From contig NC_069090.1 of the NCBI RefSeq assembly GCF_947172395.1, positions 14,838,962-14,902,961 on the forward strand: 64,000 nucleotides of DNA, in the 5' to 3' direction. The translations under genes were made by a program, and so were the position numbers. A model generated the notes under the pieces. That model made no database searches. It saw only the letters and a list, made by a program, of their open reading frames with translations, and was not told the DNA's origin. Positions 29,442-39,654 of this stretch are shown piece after piece (within the stretch, counting starts at the first letter, position 1; every line of letters starts with the position of its first letter). This DNA comes from Bicyclus anynana (taxonomy: Eukaryota; Arthropoda; Insecta; Lepidoptera; Nymphalidae).

Positions 29442-30706
29442 TGTTGTTTAGCACTGGTGTCTGGAAAAAAGAAACAAGTCGAGATTATTGATTTATTTCA
29501 TGTTTATTTTCACAATTTTTTTAGCAATCACTACATGTTTTATTTTACCGACTTTATAAAAGATTAATAGGTTATTATGTCCGTAGTTTATTTCTCTATT
29601 GGGGCTTCTAAACAAAACCTTTACAAAATTTTGTTGGTACTTCTCCTATCCGAGCTAACAGATGTACTCGTAATTGTCAAAATTCTTTATTATTACTTGA
29701 ATTACATGTAATTTACTTCAATTTTTTTTTTATTGTGAAAGAATACAATATGGAACTTAAGCTAACTGACAATAGTACAATTTGCATTAAAATCGGTTCA
29801 GTAGTTTTAACGCAATCGCGATGTCGCGATGCTCTGTCTTGTGATACGAGTTACGAATGTGATGTGAAACTATCTAATAAAAATCTAGGTCTAAAATCAA
29901 AATAGATTATTATTTTATTGAAGAATATATTTTTTCGCATATGCCATTTAAAATGGCATAATAATGAAAGAAATCATGTCAGCCAGTCACATTCGCCAGT
30001 CAGCTTCGCGGGAGCCCTTCGAAACAGCGTCAACTGACTTTTAAAGAAAAAATTGAGGGTCTCTAGGGAAAAGTTTCTACAAGGCCTAGGATCTGAAAAT
30101 TGAAGATATGATTCCTCATGATATGTCATAGACAATATCCAAAAACTACGTCTTACAACCTTGTATACTACAGCCTTTTTTGGGGAGTACTGTTTACCAA
30201 CATACAAAATCATTTCACACCTATAATTAACTTGTTCTTAAATTAATGAAAATAAATTTGATTAATAAGCTTAAAACAATGAGTTCAGGTTAATATATTT
30301 TATATAACATTTTATAAAAAAAACATACATAATTTAAAATAAATAAGTTATGTAATGACATGCGTTTTCTACCTTCATTTCTAATTTATTTGTTGGTAAA
30401 CAGTATTCATGTATGTATACTTAGAAAACTCAGAATCACTTGTTACCTTGGACCCTTAAAACCTGCAAACTTCCAAAGCCATTAGCGCAAACTCCATTTG
30501 GCTACCGCACTTAACTATCGTAGGAGCATGAGATGAAAACTTTCAGTCTTCATAAATGGCTATCGCAAGCTGTCGTTCTAATAACTAAATAGCAATTTGA
30601 TTCTTATGTTGCACACACAAGTTTCACAACAAAACCTTCATCGCCTGCACTACTCCCGTTTTCCATTCAACTAAAGTTATGTGATTACATCTTTGTGTTT
30701 CTGATC
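29442..30706. other. Unique AT-rich; possible missing S copy
   Basis: The gap between S copies 3 and 4 is about twice the usual spacing. No clear core was found in the middle; 'gatacgagttacgaatgtg' near 29850 is the closest. 29939-29957 is a short palindrome ('atgccattt'/'aaaatggcat'). Confidence 0.4.
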
Positions 30707-30740
30707 TCCTGGTACTCGGTGTTTTACTTACGTAGTGTCG
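30707..30740 (+). repeat. Family S core, copy 4
   Basis: 'tcctggtactcggtgtttta' then 'cttacgtagtgtcg'. Confidence 0.55.
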
Positions 30741-31414
30741 TGCGGACTGCCTCCCCGATAACGCGTGTTTTGTTTCTGTTCTATCTATTATTTCTAAAAC
30801 AATAGCATTTAGAACGGGGTCGTTTACCTTGTCCTGTATGTTTATTTATTATTTTGTTTGGGCACTTGTATTCTTATTTCTGTGGTTTAGGTCAAATTTA
30901 GTAGTCACAATTGTATTTCGTTCGTTTAATTTATTTTATGTTAATAATTTTATGTATTTGTTCTTGGCTGAATAAAGAACATCCACTAATAAACTTAATA
31001 ATATATATTTTTTTATTAGTTTCACTGTACACACAAGGACAAATATTTCACGTAAACGGAATCGCAAATGACCAATTTTTCCATAATAATTTAGCATTAT
31101 AATGCACTAAGTACTCTTTTTTTATGTTTTGGAGTCTAGATACGTTTTTAAAGGTAATTCAAAAATTTAGAAATAAAAACTATACTCTTATAATAACTAC
31201 CATTTAAATGAATACCACTTTTTAGTTCAAGCTTAAGGAATTCGTTACGTTGGTGAGAAAGGTAACGCATCAGGCATTATGGAATGAGTGTCCACATTTT
31301 TCACTTTCATTTAAATCGAAGTTCCACCCCTAGCAAGCGCTTGAATGTTCCGTCTTCTATCCACCCTACTCGTAGATTGTTCCATTGAACTTAACCTCTT
31401 GAATATTTCTCATG
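30741..31414. other. nothing recognised
   Basis: AT-rich. The 3' end carries the loosely conserved upstream part of S copy 5 ('aagttccacccctag'). Confidence 0.45.
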
Positions 31415-31453
31415 TCCTAGTACCTGCTCGGTGTTTTGGTTACGTAACAGGTA
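31415..31453 (+). repeat. Family S core, copy 5
   Basis: 'tcctagtacctgctcggtgt' then 'ttggttacgtaacaggta'; a 4-nt insertion relative to copy 4. Confidence 0.55.
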
Positions 31454-31469
31454 TTTTCGACAACTATTA

Positions 31470-31501
31470 ATAACTAACTAACTAACTGTCAGTCAGTCAG
31501 T
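31470..31501. repeat. (AACT)n and (CAGT)n microsatellite
   Basis: 'taactaactaactaact' passes into 'gtcagtcagtcag'. Confidence 0.8.
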
Positions 31502-31587
31502 ATCTTTACTCTGCTTTATTTAAAAGTAAAGTTCGTTTAGTTAGTTACTAATAAAATAACTTTCTTTACTTTATTATTTCCACTCTC

Positions 31588-31614
31588 AGACGCCCGCGAA
31601 TTTGCCCGCGTGTA
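31588..31614 (-). mobile_element. Helitron-like 3' hairpin remnant
   Basis: 'cagacgcccgcgaatttgcc' and 'cgcgtg' match the terminal hairpin of family F. The rest is gone. Confidence 0.45.
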
Positions 31615-32159
31615 AGTAAATCTATGACTCTTTGAGCTGTGAATAATTCCGACTCTTCCAACAATTTATTGTCATACTTAAACAACAAGGTACTTAAACA
31701 ACGAGGCAGAGGCTAGGTGCTCCCTCCCCCTAGAGATTCTAAATAATATAATATTAACCAAATAAGGCCATTCAGTCGACTTGCTTTGCAATAGCAATCC
31801 CCGTAGAGTTATAGATAGTGCTACAATTAGTTTACAGCTGTATAATCTTGACTCTAACTACAATTAATATTTTTCTTTTCCTTTGTAAATATAATTGCTC
31901 CCTAGAATTCCAACTGGCGAAGCCTGGCTAATTAAAATTCTTATCACTACGCTTTTAAAAGCAAATAGGGTCTTAACAATCTTCCCGAATAGCCCGATAA
32001 GCCGAGGTCTAAGTCTTAGAGGAGACGCCCTTAGAGAGTTGTTCCGCCCATCCAATCTTCTGTGCTCGCCCAAATCCCCGGTGACGCCGCTGAGGTTCCA
32101 TTAAGAAGCCTGAGGACGGATTAAGAAACAAACTCACCATCATCTTCAAATTCATTATG
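31615..32159. other. Unclassified GC-richer block before RTE
   Basis: 31890-32110 is richer in coding-like composition on both strands but no domain is recognised. It could be the 3' part of another retroelement abutting the RTE copy. Confidence 0.35.
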
Positions 32160-32512
32160 GTCAGCCGATGGACGTCCACTGCTGGACATAGGCCTCGCCC
32201 TCTTGCATGGACCTCCAAGCATAACGATCTCGAGCCGCCAGCATCCAGCGGTTTCCTGCAATCCGCTTGATGTCCTCGGTCCGCCTAGTGGGGGGTCGAC
32301 CAACACTGCGCTTTCCGGTGTGGGGTCGCCATTTCAGCACCTTGGGACCCCAACGTCCATCAGCTCTTCGAACTATGTGGCCTGCCCATTGCCACTTCAG
32401 CTTCGCGACTCGTTGAGCTATGTCGGTGACTTTGGTTCGTCTGCGGATCTCCTCATTTTTGATTCGATCACGCAGAGAAACTCCAAGCATAGATCGCTCC
32501 ATCGCCCGCTGA
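32160..32512 (-). mobile_element. RTE LINE C-terminus, open frame
   Basis: A 113-residue open frame on the minus strand, from 'ERSMLGVSLRDRIKNEEIRR' to 'YVQQWTSIG', without stops. The usual (GAT)n tail is missing and no TSD was seen. Open frames on the plus strand across this stretch are antisense shadows. Confidence 0.88.
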
Positions 32513-32932
32513 GACAGACATACAACAAGATAATCCTGTAAATATTCGTTTATTTCTTTTGCGGTATTAACGAAACTCCAAGAACACCTAAAAGGTGTAC
32601 TTTATCAAATTGTTAACAATTTGCATATGAAATTGGGTCTGACTTCCGAACCGGGGAGGTCAACCGTCAGACGTATGCGGTACTAAATCAAGTCACAATT
32701 GGCTACAAATCATTGTACCTACATTGTACTATATCAGAAATGAGTCACGACCATGCCAACATTTAAATCATATATTTACTTATGTATAAACTTTGTCACG
32801 ATTATCCTCTTTAATATATTATTGGGGATACCACGGTGCTTCAGAATGGTATAGCGAGCTTAGTGTGATAACTTCAAATTACTAAAAATCTTTTAAGATG
32901 ACTATAACAGACCTTTACCTTTTTTATTCTTT
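32513..32932. other. nothing recognised
   Basis: Includes an 18-bp palindrome 'caaattgttaacaatttg' near 32608. Confidence 0.5.
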
Positions 32933-33225
32933 AGAAGTTAGCCCTTCAATACAATCTCAACTGATGGTAAGTGATGATGCAATCTAAGATGCAAACGGGC
33001 TAAGTTGTTAGGAGGAAAATCCACAACCCCATTCGGTTTCTACACGAAATCGTACCGGAACGCTAAATCGATTGGCGGTATGTCTTTGCTGATAAAGTGG
33101 TAACTAGCCACTGCCGAAACCTCCCACCAGCCAGACCAATTAAGAAAACCTCAATCAGCCCAGCCGGGGATAGAAACCCAGAACCTCTTTTTGTAAATCC
33201 ACCCCGCATACCACTGGCACGGCTT
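32933..33225 (-). mobile_element. SINE-B, head disrupted by hAT MITE
   Basis: 3' end 'agttagcccttcaatacaat' through 'aaatcgattggcggta' to the head 'ccaccccgcataccactgg'. The last head bases are replaced by the hAT MITE that follows. Confidence 0.85.
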
Positions 33226-33377
33226 CAGTGGCGTGCACAGTGTGTTTAATTATGGTATGCACTATATGTACAAATTGGTTACAAAATGGAAAATTCCTTT
33301 TCCAATGAACATAATAATAATTCCTCAGGTGCATTAGTAGGCAGTGCATTTTTCTATCTATGGAGTGCACGCCATTG
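33226..33377. mobile_element. Short hAT MITE in a SINE-B head
   Basis: TIRs CAGTGGCGTGCAC and GTGCACGCCATTG (12 of 13 match). Flanks 'cacggctt' (33218-33225) and 'cgcgggctt' (33378-33386) look like a slightly diverged 8-bp TSD. 152 bp, non-coding. Confidence 0.65.
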
Positions 33378-33788
33378 CGCGGGCTTCAGACCGAAACTCA
33401 GCAATGCTGTTTAGCGTCTGTATGAAGCATTGCAGTAGTACCCCATAAATAAATCTACTGCTACTAATAGAAACATAATAATTTGACTAAATTTTTAGCC
33501 CACTTGGTAAAAGTGGTCCTTTATTCGACTGCTACGAATGTAGGTATCAAAGATGTATGAAGATTTTAGTAATTCTTCAATGTCAGATGAGTATTTATGT
33601 AAACGGTTACATAATTTTTAACCATTAAATAATTAAAAACGCTGAGAAATATAACAAAAGATTATATAAAATGATGCAATGAAATTATAAACTTCTCGGC
33701 GCCAGCAAACCGAGTCTAGAACGCGTACGGTGACCAAGCTTTTTAATATTTTTAGGATAAAATTTTACATCGAAATAACTATTAAGTA
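33378..33788. other. nothing recognised
   Basis: Unique sequence. Confidence 0.5.
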
Positions 33789-34064
33789 AGAGCCGTGATA
33801 TCCTAGTGGATATGACACTTATAATTATATGTGCTTATCTTATAATGTACACAACTTTTCAGTTGAGTGCATTATAAGAAATTAAATATTATCACGTGTC
33901 TTAAATGGTAAAGGAAAAACATCGTGAGGAAACCTGCATAGCAGAAAATTTTCTTAAATATCTGCGTGTGTGGAGTCTGCCAAATCGCATTGGGCCAACG
34001 TGGTGGACTGTTGGTCTAACCCCTCTCACTCTCAGAGGAGTCTCGAGCTCAGCAGTAAGCCGGT
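33789..34064 (+). mobile_element. SINE-A, head decayed
   Basis: Starts 'agagccgtgatatcctagtg', but the B-box part of the head is replaced by AT-rich sequence. The body is complete and the tail is lost after 'cagcagtaagccgg'. Confidence 0.83.
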
Positions 34065-34339
34065 TGCTGCCAGTTTACACCAGGACAATAATTAATATTG
34101 AAAAATGTTGTGAAAACTTCATAAATGTAAAATTTTCGTGAAGTTACAGACAAATTATTAGAAATAATTATACAATTAATTATTATTCGATATTGTCCTT
34201 TCTTCCCCAAATTTATTCATTGTCTCATTGTCATTGATTATCTCATTTTTGAAAAACCTGCCAGATTTGGAACAAATTGACAAAATTATGCGAAATTCTC
34301 TATGTAAAATTTTAAATGTGGCCTTAAATCACCGAGTGT
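34065..34339. other. nothing recognised
   Basis: AT-rich. Confidence 0.5.
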
Positions 34340-34700
34340 GGCTTTAGGCGACTTTACCAGTACGCCTGTGCGGCATCGGCATTCGCAAAATTTCTGACGT
34401 TAGCTTACCAGCGTTCTTGTCCACGGAGGAATTAACCAGGAAAATTTTAGCATCCACACTGGTTAATTTTGAAGTATTGTATAAGACCGAGGCCGTAAAT
34501 GCTTGGAAAACAGCTTGTCCGAGCACTGATTTACCAAAAAATATATATTCCCAGAGACGGTGGGATGAACCGCTCTGCAGACTGGTAAGAGAGAAGGTTA
34601 TTAGTACCTCCACCAACGCTATAGAGCGACATGCATGCTCTGGCTGATGATGGCTGTGGGAGAATGGGAAAATTTATTAGAAAAAAGGAAATCTCATAGT
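34340..34700 (+). mobile_element. Degenerate LINE reverse transcriptase C-terminus
   Basis: Reads 'PVRLCGIGIRK', then after a frameshift 'VNAWKTACPSTDLP', 'YSQRRWDEPLC' and 'NAIERHACSG'. The 'PVRxGGxGxR' motif and the 'QRxWDxPLC' stretch recur in the C-terminal part of non-LTR reverse transcriptase proteins of arthropods. The clade is not assigned and differs from the RTE copies here. A 76-codon frame (34417-34647) is the longest open piece. Confidence 0.6.
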
Positions 34701-34756
34701 TCGACCTCGTGATTTGAAGCCACATAGAATAACCACTGGATCAACGAGACATTTAG

Positions 34757-34976
34757 ACTAGCAGACACCGCAGAGTTTCACCCGCGTAGTTCCCATTCCT
34801 GTGACGACACTAGCATAAAACATAGCCTATAGCTTTTGGAGATTGTGTTGCTTCTCAAAAATGTAAGAATTTTTCAAATCAGTTCAGTAGTTTCAGAGCT
34901 TATTCAATGCAAACAAACATCCAAACAAACAATCGGACCTTTCCTCTTTATAATATTAGCGTAGATATGATAATTA
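34757..34976 (-). mobile_element. Helitron-D' copy
   Basis: D' subfamily: the body has 'gagcttattcaatgcaaaca' instead of D's 'gagattagcgcgttcaa'. Both termini present ('actagcagacaccgc', 'aatattagcgtagat'). Confidence 0.8.
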
Positions 34977-35744
34977 CAGCGATCGCGGCGTTACTAACAT
35001 TTTATTGACACTTTTTACAAATACAATTCAAGGTTGTCTTTAGGTGATTTACTTTTTAATTATATTTTTCTTTATTCATAACTATTTTTATGAGTTTAGT
35101 TTTAATCACTTCGAAGGTTGTTCACACTAATGAAAACTGTAATAAAAATAGTAATTTAATTTCATTCTTTAAATCCCATTGACCTATATACCGTTCTAAT
35201 TACAAGGTTACGTTGTACAGAATAACATATAGGGTTAGCTAATGCTATTAACAGCGTTGATCTGTATGTCTGTCTGAACGCGATAAACTCAAAAACACTG
35301 CATATTTTCGTGTTTTACGGTTTACACTAATTGGCTGAAATATAACGATAATAGTAAATTGAAAGTGTTTAAAACTGCCGTGTTCAACGTTGTTATTATA
35401 TGCGTGTAATTTTTTTTGAAAATTAGACTCAGTTTACAAACACTTTTGAAACGATAGGTTTGTCTGCTTGTAATGAATACCGAGTCTACCACCGAATCGG
35501 TAGTCAGGATCTGCTGAGCGTTGCAAATTCAACGTTAACACGATGAATTGATTATTTTATTAACTGGCTGTAATTTTTAGATGGGGTGATCGCACAGATC
35601 GCGATTACGTTTATGACAACACTTGACAAATGCCTAAATGCCTTCGCCCTTCGACCTTCGACCAAATTCTTCGCAATAGTCGATCCACACACGCGATAAT
35701 GCAAATATGTCGCAATATGTAATAGTAGTAATAATAGTAATAGT
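34977..35744. other. Unique AT-rich stretch
   Basis: Ends in imperfect TAG/AAT trinucleotide repeats just before the next Helitron. Confidence 0.5.
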
Positions 35745-35941
35745 ACTAGTTAGACGCCGCGCGGTTTCACCCGCGTGGTTCCCGTTCCCGTAGGAATACG
35801 GGAATAAAACATAGCCTATTTCTCGATAAATGAGCTATCTAACACTGAAAGAATTTTTCAAATCGGACCAGTAGTTCCTGAAATTAGCGCGTTCAATCAA
35901 TCAAACAAACAAACTCTTTAGCTTTATAATATTAGTATAGA
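35745..35941 (-). mobile_element. Helitron-D, full length
   Basis: Both termini and all blocks present; only 'atagccttcc' is partly deleted. Confidence 0.87.
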
Positions 35942-36249
35942 TGGCCAAAGCATTGAATAAATAAATAATGCATAACATATAATAAATAATTTTTGTTCTT
36001 TTTGTCCTGTTTTTCTAAATTTACATATGCACACCCTAGTTTAATACAGGTGCCGATTTCTGCCGCGCGAGCAGTAACCGCCGCACTGCCTCAAAAACCC
36101 GGATAAAACTATGTTACACGCGTAGCAAGGTGCTGACACTGATGTATTGTAATTGAGACGAAACGATCAGTTAGTATCGGTTGCTAAGGCGAGATCTTTG
36201 ATACACGTGAATCGTGATCTATCGATGTTATACACGCGATATGATCAAT

Positions 36250-36543
36250 GATACCTTATATCCATACTTATTATTAATGTGAAAGTGTGTGTGTTTGTCT
36301 GTCTGTCTGTTTGTCCGTCTTTTACGGCAAAACGGAGCGACGAATTGATGTGATTTTTTAAGTGGAGATAGTTGGAAAGCTACTTGACTTATGCTACTTT
36401 TTGTCTCTTCCTGCAATGGGGGGTGGAAGTTAGTATGGAGCATTTCTATGGTAGGGATATCGTAGGGGTTAGGGGTAGTGTAGTGGCAGGGTAGGGAAGA
36501 AACGCACATAAGTCAAAGCGAAGCTTGACCTAGTCCGCTAGTA
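36250..36543 (+). mobile_element. Helitron-like element, family V
   Basis: Begins 'tccatacttattattaatg' and ends 'ccgctag' followed by T. A hairpin built from 'gtcaaagc' and 'gcttgac' lies eight bases before CTAG. The start carries the 'gtttgtctgtctgtc' stretch. About 290 bp; the minus-strand open frame across it has no recognisable domain. Confidence 0.75.
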
Positions 36544-36557
36544 GGTATCATATGTTA

Positions 36558-36759
36558 TACTGGCAGAAGCCCCGCAGACTTATCTGCGTAGTTCCCGTTC
36601 CCGTGGGAATACGTTGATAAAATATAGCCTGTGTTACTCTCTGATAATATAGCTCTGTATTAATGAAAGGATTTTTCAAATTGGCCCAGTCGTTTTGAGT
36701 TTATTCGTTACATATCTACAAAAATATAAATTTTTCCTCTTTATAATATTAGTATAGAC
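36558..36759 (-). mobile_element. Helitron-D', first of adjacent pair
   Basis: D' copy with 'gccccgcagacttatctgcg' and 'ttcctctttataatattagt'. Its end 'agtatagac' touches the next unit directly. Confidence 0.78.
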
Positions 36760-36935
36760 TAGAAGAAGCACCGTCGTTCCCATTCCCGTGGGAATATGGG
36801 GATAAAGAAGCCTATGTTACTCGGTAAAGTTGTAGCTTTCTATTGATATGAGAATTTTCGAAGTCAGTTCTGTAGATTCAGAAATTATCCCCACAACCTC
36901 ACAAATTCACCTCTATATTATTTGTATAGATTAGA
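36760..36935 (-). mobile_element. Helitron-D'', second of adjacent pair
   Basis: Begins 'tagaagaagcaccgtcgttc' with the hairpin mostly lost, then 'tgtagctttctattgatatg' and 'cacctctatattatttgtat'. Same orientation as, and immediately beside, the previous unit. Confidence 0.65.
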
Positions 36936-36984
36936 GATAAGCTGAACATTAAAACAAGCATTATAAAATGAGGTAAAGGAGGAC

Positions 36985-37128
36985 TCAACACTGACAGGTC
37001 GTGGGTTCGATCCCCGCCTGCTGTACTATTGTCTTACTTTCTCATAGCAGTCTTTCCGACTAATTGCAGGTATGAATGGGAATATTGGTCGTGTTAATTA
37101 AAAGAAATGGCATAATTCTTTCAATCAC
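36985..37128 (+). mobile_element. SINE-N, head altered
   Basis: B box 'gtgggttcgatccccgc', 'tgtactattgtcttac', 'agtctttccgactaattgca' and 'gaatgggaatattggtc'. The A-box half of the head does not match other copies. Confidence 0.7.
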
Positions 37129-37132
37129 TGCC

Positions 37133-37285
37133 TTTTGTATCCGACTCTTGATCCAACAGTTAAGCGAAAGCTTCTTAAGGTGTTGGTCGAAGCTTTTCGC
37201 TATTTAGACCATTGACTGAACGAACTATCGGGACAATAACAGTTGACTCAACATTCCACATGGCGGTAATCTCGTGAGCAGCTTG
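37133..37285 (-). mobile_element. Non-LTR C-terminus fragment
   Basis: Minus strand encodes 'HEITAMWNVESTVIVPI', then 'LKKLSLNCWIKSRIQKAV' with a small frame disruption. Same block as at 48.1 kb, interrupted at both ends. Confidence 0.7.
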
Positions 37286-37565
37286 CTCTTCAATATTATT
37301 TAAGAAAAACAATATAGCATAATTCTTTATTATTAAAAAAAATGTATATGATGATTGCTCGAAATGAGATTAAAAACGTTTATAACGTGATGCTTAGTAG
37401 ATGATTCGTCAGTGATTCTTCGATCAATGAATTTGTTTGATTGATTGATATTGGGCTCTTATGCAGATTTTTTCAATACTATTAATAGCTATATAATTAC
37501 AACATTAGCATTTTTTGAAACATGCTTTCAGAGGCTCGTGGTATCTTTCTTTCACTGTTTTTTTC
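37286..37565. other. nothing recognised
   Basis: AT-rich. Confidence 0.5.
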
Positions 37566-37657
37566 ATCAACGGCCGTGGGTTCGATTTCCACAACTGAAA
37601 AATATTTGTGTGACGAGCATGGGTGTTTTCGAGCGTCTGGGTGAATTTATACATTAT
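37566..37657 (+). mobile_element. SINE-P, 5' part (split copy)
   Basis: 'acggccgtgggttcgatttc' to 'gaatttatacattat'. The head's A-box half is missing. It continues after the SINE-A insertion. Confidence 0.8.
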
Positions 37658-37663
37658 CGTTAT

Positions 37664-37948
37664 CAACCCATATGCTGAGCTCGAGTCTCCTCTCAAAATG
37701 AAAATTTAGGCCTATAGTCCACCACGCTGGCCCAATGCGGATTGGCAGACTTCACACACGCAGAGAATTAGGAAAATTCTCTGGTGTGCAGGTTTCCTCG
37801 TGATGTGTTTTCTTCACCGTTTGAGACACGTGATATTTAATTTCTTAAAATGCACACAGCTGAAAATTGAGAGGTGCATGTCCCGGACCAGGTTCGAACC
37901 CACACCCTCTGCAATCGGAGACAGAGGTCATATCTACCGGGCTATCAC
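37664..37948 (-). mobile_element. SINE-A inserted in SINE-P
   Basis: Head to body complete; the (GAT)n tail is reduced. CGTTAT flanks both sides (37658-37663 and 37949-37954), consistent with a TSD taken from the SINE-P sequence. Confidence 0.9.
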
Positions 37949-37977
37949 CGTTATATATTATATAAGTATTTAAATGT
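37949..37977 (+). mobile_element. SINE-P, remnant after the insertion
   Basis: 'ttatatattatataagtatt' continues the SINE-P TA-rich middle, then the copy is lost. Confidence 0.7.
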
Positions 37978-38157
37978 CAGAGGTATGTATAGCATAACTT
38001 GTGCCTCCAAGCCCGCTTCCATCTTAGACTGCATCACTTAACATCAAGTGCGATTTTAGTCAAGGACTAACTTGTCAAGGAATAAAATAGTAAATGACAA
38101 TAATACAAACCAGTATAAATTAGTCTAAGATTGCCATATAATCTATGTGTTATAAAT
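37978..38157 (+). repeat. Duplicated segment, copy 1 (with SINE-B end)
   Basis: Contains a SINE-B 3' end (38012-38090: 'aagcccgcttccatcttaga' to 'aactt gtcaaggaataaa'), followed by flank 'tagtaaatgacaataatac' and 'tctatgtgttataaat'. The whole segment recurs at 38427-38637, so this is a tandem duplication rather than two SINE insertions. Confidence 0.75.
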
Positions 38158-38416
38158 CTACGCCCGCGATATAATCCATGCTATAATATATCTTAATACC
38201 AAATTTCAGCTAATTCGGTTCAGAAGTCGACGCGTGAAAGAGTAACAAACATTCATATAATTTATCATTATTATTTATCATTAAAATCATCAGTTTTCGC
38301 AAATCTCCGGAAATCATGGATTTTTCGGGATAAAAATCGCTTCAGTAGTACCGGCGTTAAAGAGTAACAAACATCCAAACATCCATACAAACTTTCGCGT
38401 TTATAATAATTATTAG
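38158..38416 (-). mobile_element. Helitron-F composite, deleted
   Basis: Has the same two-body junction as 18637-19030 but with internal deletions: the hairpin is followed directly by 'atataatccatgctataata', and 'tagcctatgtgtt' is missing from the second body. It lies between the two duplicated segments. Confidence 0.65.
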
Positions 38417-38426
38417 TAGGATATAA

Positions 38427-38637
38427 ATGTCGAACTTATGGATAGCATTACTGATACCTCCTCCAAGCCCGCTTCCGTCTTAGACTGCATCATCATGTGA
38501 TGATGTGATTGTCAGTTACTATTTTATTCTTTGACAAGTTAGCCCTAACTTGTCAAAGAATAAAATAGTAAATGACAATAACAAAGTTAGTTAATCTAAG
38601 ATCGTCATACTGTCTATGTGTTATAAATATTTGACTA
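38427..38637 (+). repeat. Duplicated segment, copy 2, with hairpin
   Basis: Matches copy 1 on both sides of a hairpin at 38510-38577, which replaced about 30 bases of SINE-B body. Confidence 0.75.
38510..38577. repeat. Hairpin, 32-bp arms, 4-nt loop
   Basis: Arms 38510-38541 and 38546-38577 match at 31 of 32. The right arm is the genuine SINE-B 3' end plus its flank (compare copy 1); the left arm is the newly made inverted copy. Confidence 0.92.
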
Positions 38638-38880
38638 TACATTATTATATATAGACTATAAATAATAATTAATATAAAAAATAAAACTATATATTCAATT
38701 TTTTTTTTATTTAAAACGCCTAAAACTGCACTCCACTAAACGCAGTTCTGTCGATTCGATACATTATGCACTTCCGTACATGGGCGTTGCTCGGCTCAAG
38801 GTTGCTCGAGATAAATGCTGACAGTATTGCGTTTACGGTCCAAAGACGATGGTACACGTGTGGCTTGGTATTTATAAACT
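38638..38880. other. nothing recognised
   Basis: AT-rich with a T run near 38700 and a GC-richer unique patch near 38740-38850. Confidence 0.5.
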
Positions 38881-38920
38881 ACTAGCCGACGCACGCGATT
38901 TTACCCCCATAGTAATAGTA
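38881..38920 (-). mobile_element. Helitron-D'' terminal part (split copy)
   Basis: 'actagccgacgcacgcgatt' to 'cccccatagta', then SINE-N. The body resumes at 39104. Confidence 0.7.
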
Positions 38921-39103
38921 AGCCTTAATAGCTCAACGGTAAGAACGGTTGGAGTCATCACCGAGGGGTGGTGGTTCAATCCTCACCCCTTTGGTCTATT
39001 GTCGTACCCACTCCTAGCACAGTCTTTCCCGACTAGTTGGAGGGGAATGGGAATATTGGTCATATTATAAAAAATATGGCAAATATTCTTTTAAAAAAAA
39101 AAA
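38921..39103 (+). mobile_element. SINE-N inserted in Helitron-D''
   Basis: Complete: head 'agccttaatagctcaacggt', B box 'gtggttcaatcctc', body, and an A run at 39092-39103. Both Helitron halves abut it directly. Confidence 0.9.
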
Positions 39104-39250
39104 TTGTTCCCGTTCCTGTGAGAATACGGGGATAAAATATAGCCTATGACATTTACAAATAACGTGGCTTTCTAGTGTTAATGAATTTTTTAAAATCAGT
39201 TTAATAGATCCAGAGACAACCTTTACCTCTTTGTAATAATAGTTAGATTT
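39104..39250 (-). mobile_element. Helitron-D'' body (split copy)
   Basis: 'ttcccgttcctgtgagaata', 'gtggctttctagtgttaatg', 'cctctttgtaataatagtta'. Confidence 0.7.
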
Positions 39251-39360
39251 ACATTTTGTATAATATTATATTTTTGACTTGCATTTGGAAAATTTGTAAG
39301 TGGATATATTGTATTGTTATTTTGTTTTAATTAGGCTGTACTTATTCTTTTATAAATAAA

Positions 39361-39555
39361 ACTAACAGACGCCGCGCGGTTTCACCCGCGTGGTTCCCGT
39401 TCCCGTAGGAATACCGGGATAAAATATAGCCTTCCTCGATAAATAGGCTATCTAATCCTGAAAGAATTTTTCAAATCGGACCAGTAGTTCCTGAGATTAG
39501 CGCGTTCAATCAAACAAACAAACAAACTCTTCAGCTTTATAATATTAGTACAGAT
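39361..39555 (-). mobile_element. Helitron-D, full length
   Basis: Starts 'actaacagacgccgcgcggt' and ends 'aatattagtacagat'; one short internal deletion. Confidence 0.87.
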
Positions 39556-39654
39556 AAATGTGTTAATAATACCGTATTTTATGTTTAAATCGTGTTATTG
39601 CATCCATAATCTACTGAAATCAAATAATTAACTATAAAAAACAAGTTCAAATAA

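Noticed and set aside
32203..32541. 112-codon plus-strand frame
   Set aside because: Antisense of the RTE coding region; composition follows from the other strand.
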